Origin: an uncultured Senegalimassilia sp.
Lineage (GTDB): Bacteria; Actinomycetota; Coriobacteriia; Coriobacteriales; Eggerthellaceae
DNA length: 7,001 nt
Reading direction: 5' to 3'
Assembly: GCA_934661765.1 (NCBI GenBank)
Contig: CAKUJT010000120.1
Coordinates: 1-7,001, forward strand
Position numbers and translations under genes: made by a program. The notes under the pieces are model-generated. The model made no database searches, was not told where the DNA came from, and saw only the letters and a list, made by a program, of their open reading frames with translations. Positions 6,726 to 7,001 of this stretch are shown here, piece by piece; within the stretch, counting starts at the first letter, position 1, and each line of letters begins with the position of its first letter.

Positions 6726-7001
6726 ATGTCATTACCACAGGATGGAGTAAATGGAAACGCACTCGCAGAAGTAACAACAATCCCAACTGGGAAGAAACTC
6801 ATTTTTTTAGATCCAGACACCAGCGAGGGTGGTATTATCACCCTTGAAAATCTGACAAAACAGATTTTGTCAAATTTAGCTACACAGACCTTTAATTTAG
6901 ACCAGGGAAATAAGACTTTACTAGCGGCTCTTAATGAATTAAATAGTAAGCCATTCATGATACGCCTTCCTGTGTCTGTAAGCTTACAGGACACTATTGC
7001 C
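6726..7001 (+). CDS. Tail fibre / receptor-binding type protein, 3' end outside window
   Basis: The first 92 residues of a protein that is still open at the end of the window. The ATG follows an AGGAGGA site (bases 6713-6719, overlapping the hub stop) and lies 11 bases after that stop. Visible features are a short polar start (MSLPQDGVNG), a PTGKKLIFLDPDTSEGG beta-hairpin-like segment at about residues 20-36, a helix ITLENLTKQILSNLATQ at about 38-54, and TFNLDQGNKTLLAALNELNSKP at 55-76 broken by a Gly. This layout resembles the N-terminal attachment regions of phage tail-tip and fibre proteins encoded right after the hub. The distal, specificity-determining part is outside the window, so a role in host contact is inferred from position. 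The start is well supported; the function is moderately supported. Confidence 0.7.
   Translation, partial: MSLPQDGVNGNALAEVTTIPTGKKLIFLDPDTSEGGIITLENLTKQILSNLATQTFNLDQGNKTLLAALNELNSKPFMIRLPVSVSLQDTIA

Overview
The window is a stretch of the tail-morphogenesis module of a phage or prophage with long, siphovirus-like tails. It most likely comes from a low-to-mid G+C Firmicutes host, plausibly a clostridial gut bacterium of the Lachnospiraceae type. The grounds are the tape-measure architecture, the domain style of the tail-tip protein (hub, shaft, then Ig-like modules), the very strong AGGAGG ribosome binding sites, and a base composition of roughly 40% G+C judged by eye. The host is inferred. 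Nothing in the window shows whether this is an integrated prophage or a free phage.

Layout, all on the + strand. Bases 1-2628 are the 3' part of a tape-measure gene that is already open at base 1. Bases 2640-3005 encode a 121-residue tail protein resembling the DUF6711 family. Bases 3016-3261 and 3245-3610 are two small genes of unknown function that overlap by 17 bases. Bases 3622-6714 encode a 1030-residue tail-tip hub/fibre protein starting at GTG. Bases 6726-7001 are the first 92 codons of another tail-tip or receptor-binding type protein that runs off the window. The largest gap between genes is 11 bases, so no intergenic region could hold a promoter, terminator or RNA gene, and I see none. 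The genes look like one co-transcribed, translationally coupled unit.

How the genes fit together: the tape measure sets tail length and lies inside the tail tube. In this gene order the small proteins after it would be tail-tip or accessory parts. The large protein would form the hub that closes the tube and project a long trimeric shaft with Ig-like domains. The last, cut gene probably adds a host-contacting component. No wall-hydrolase domain is visible in any gene here, and no full-length distal tail (Dit) gene sits in its usual place after the tape measure.

I did not find a clearly new biological system. The most notable structures are a strict 27/27/20-residue tryptophan superperiod in the tape measure and an apparent insertion, inside an Ig-like domain of the hub, of a heptad-spaced hydrophobic Leu/Gly/Lys motif that recurs at the protein's extreme C-terminus. 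In addition, all five stop codons are TAG, and four of them are merged with the next gene's ribosome binding site.
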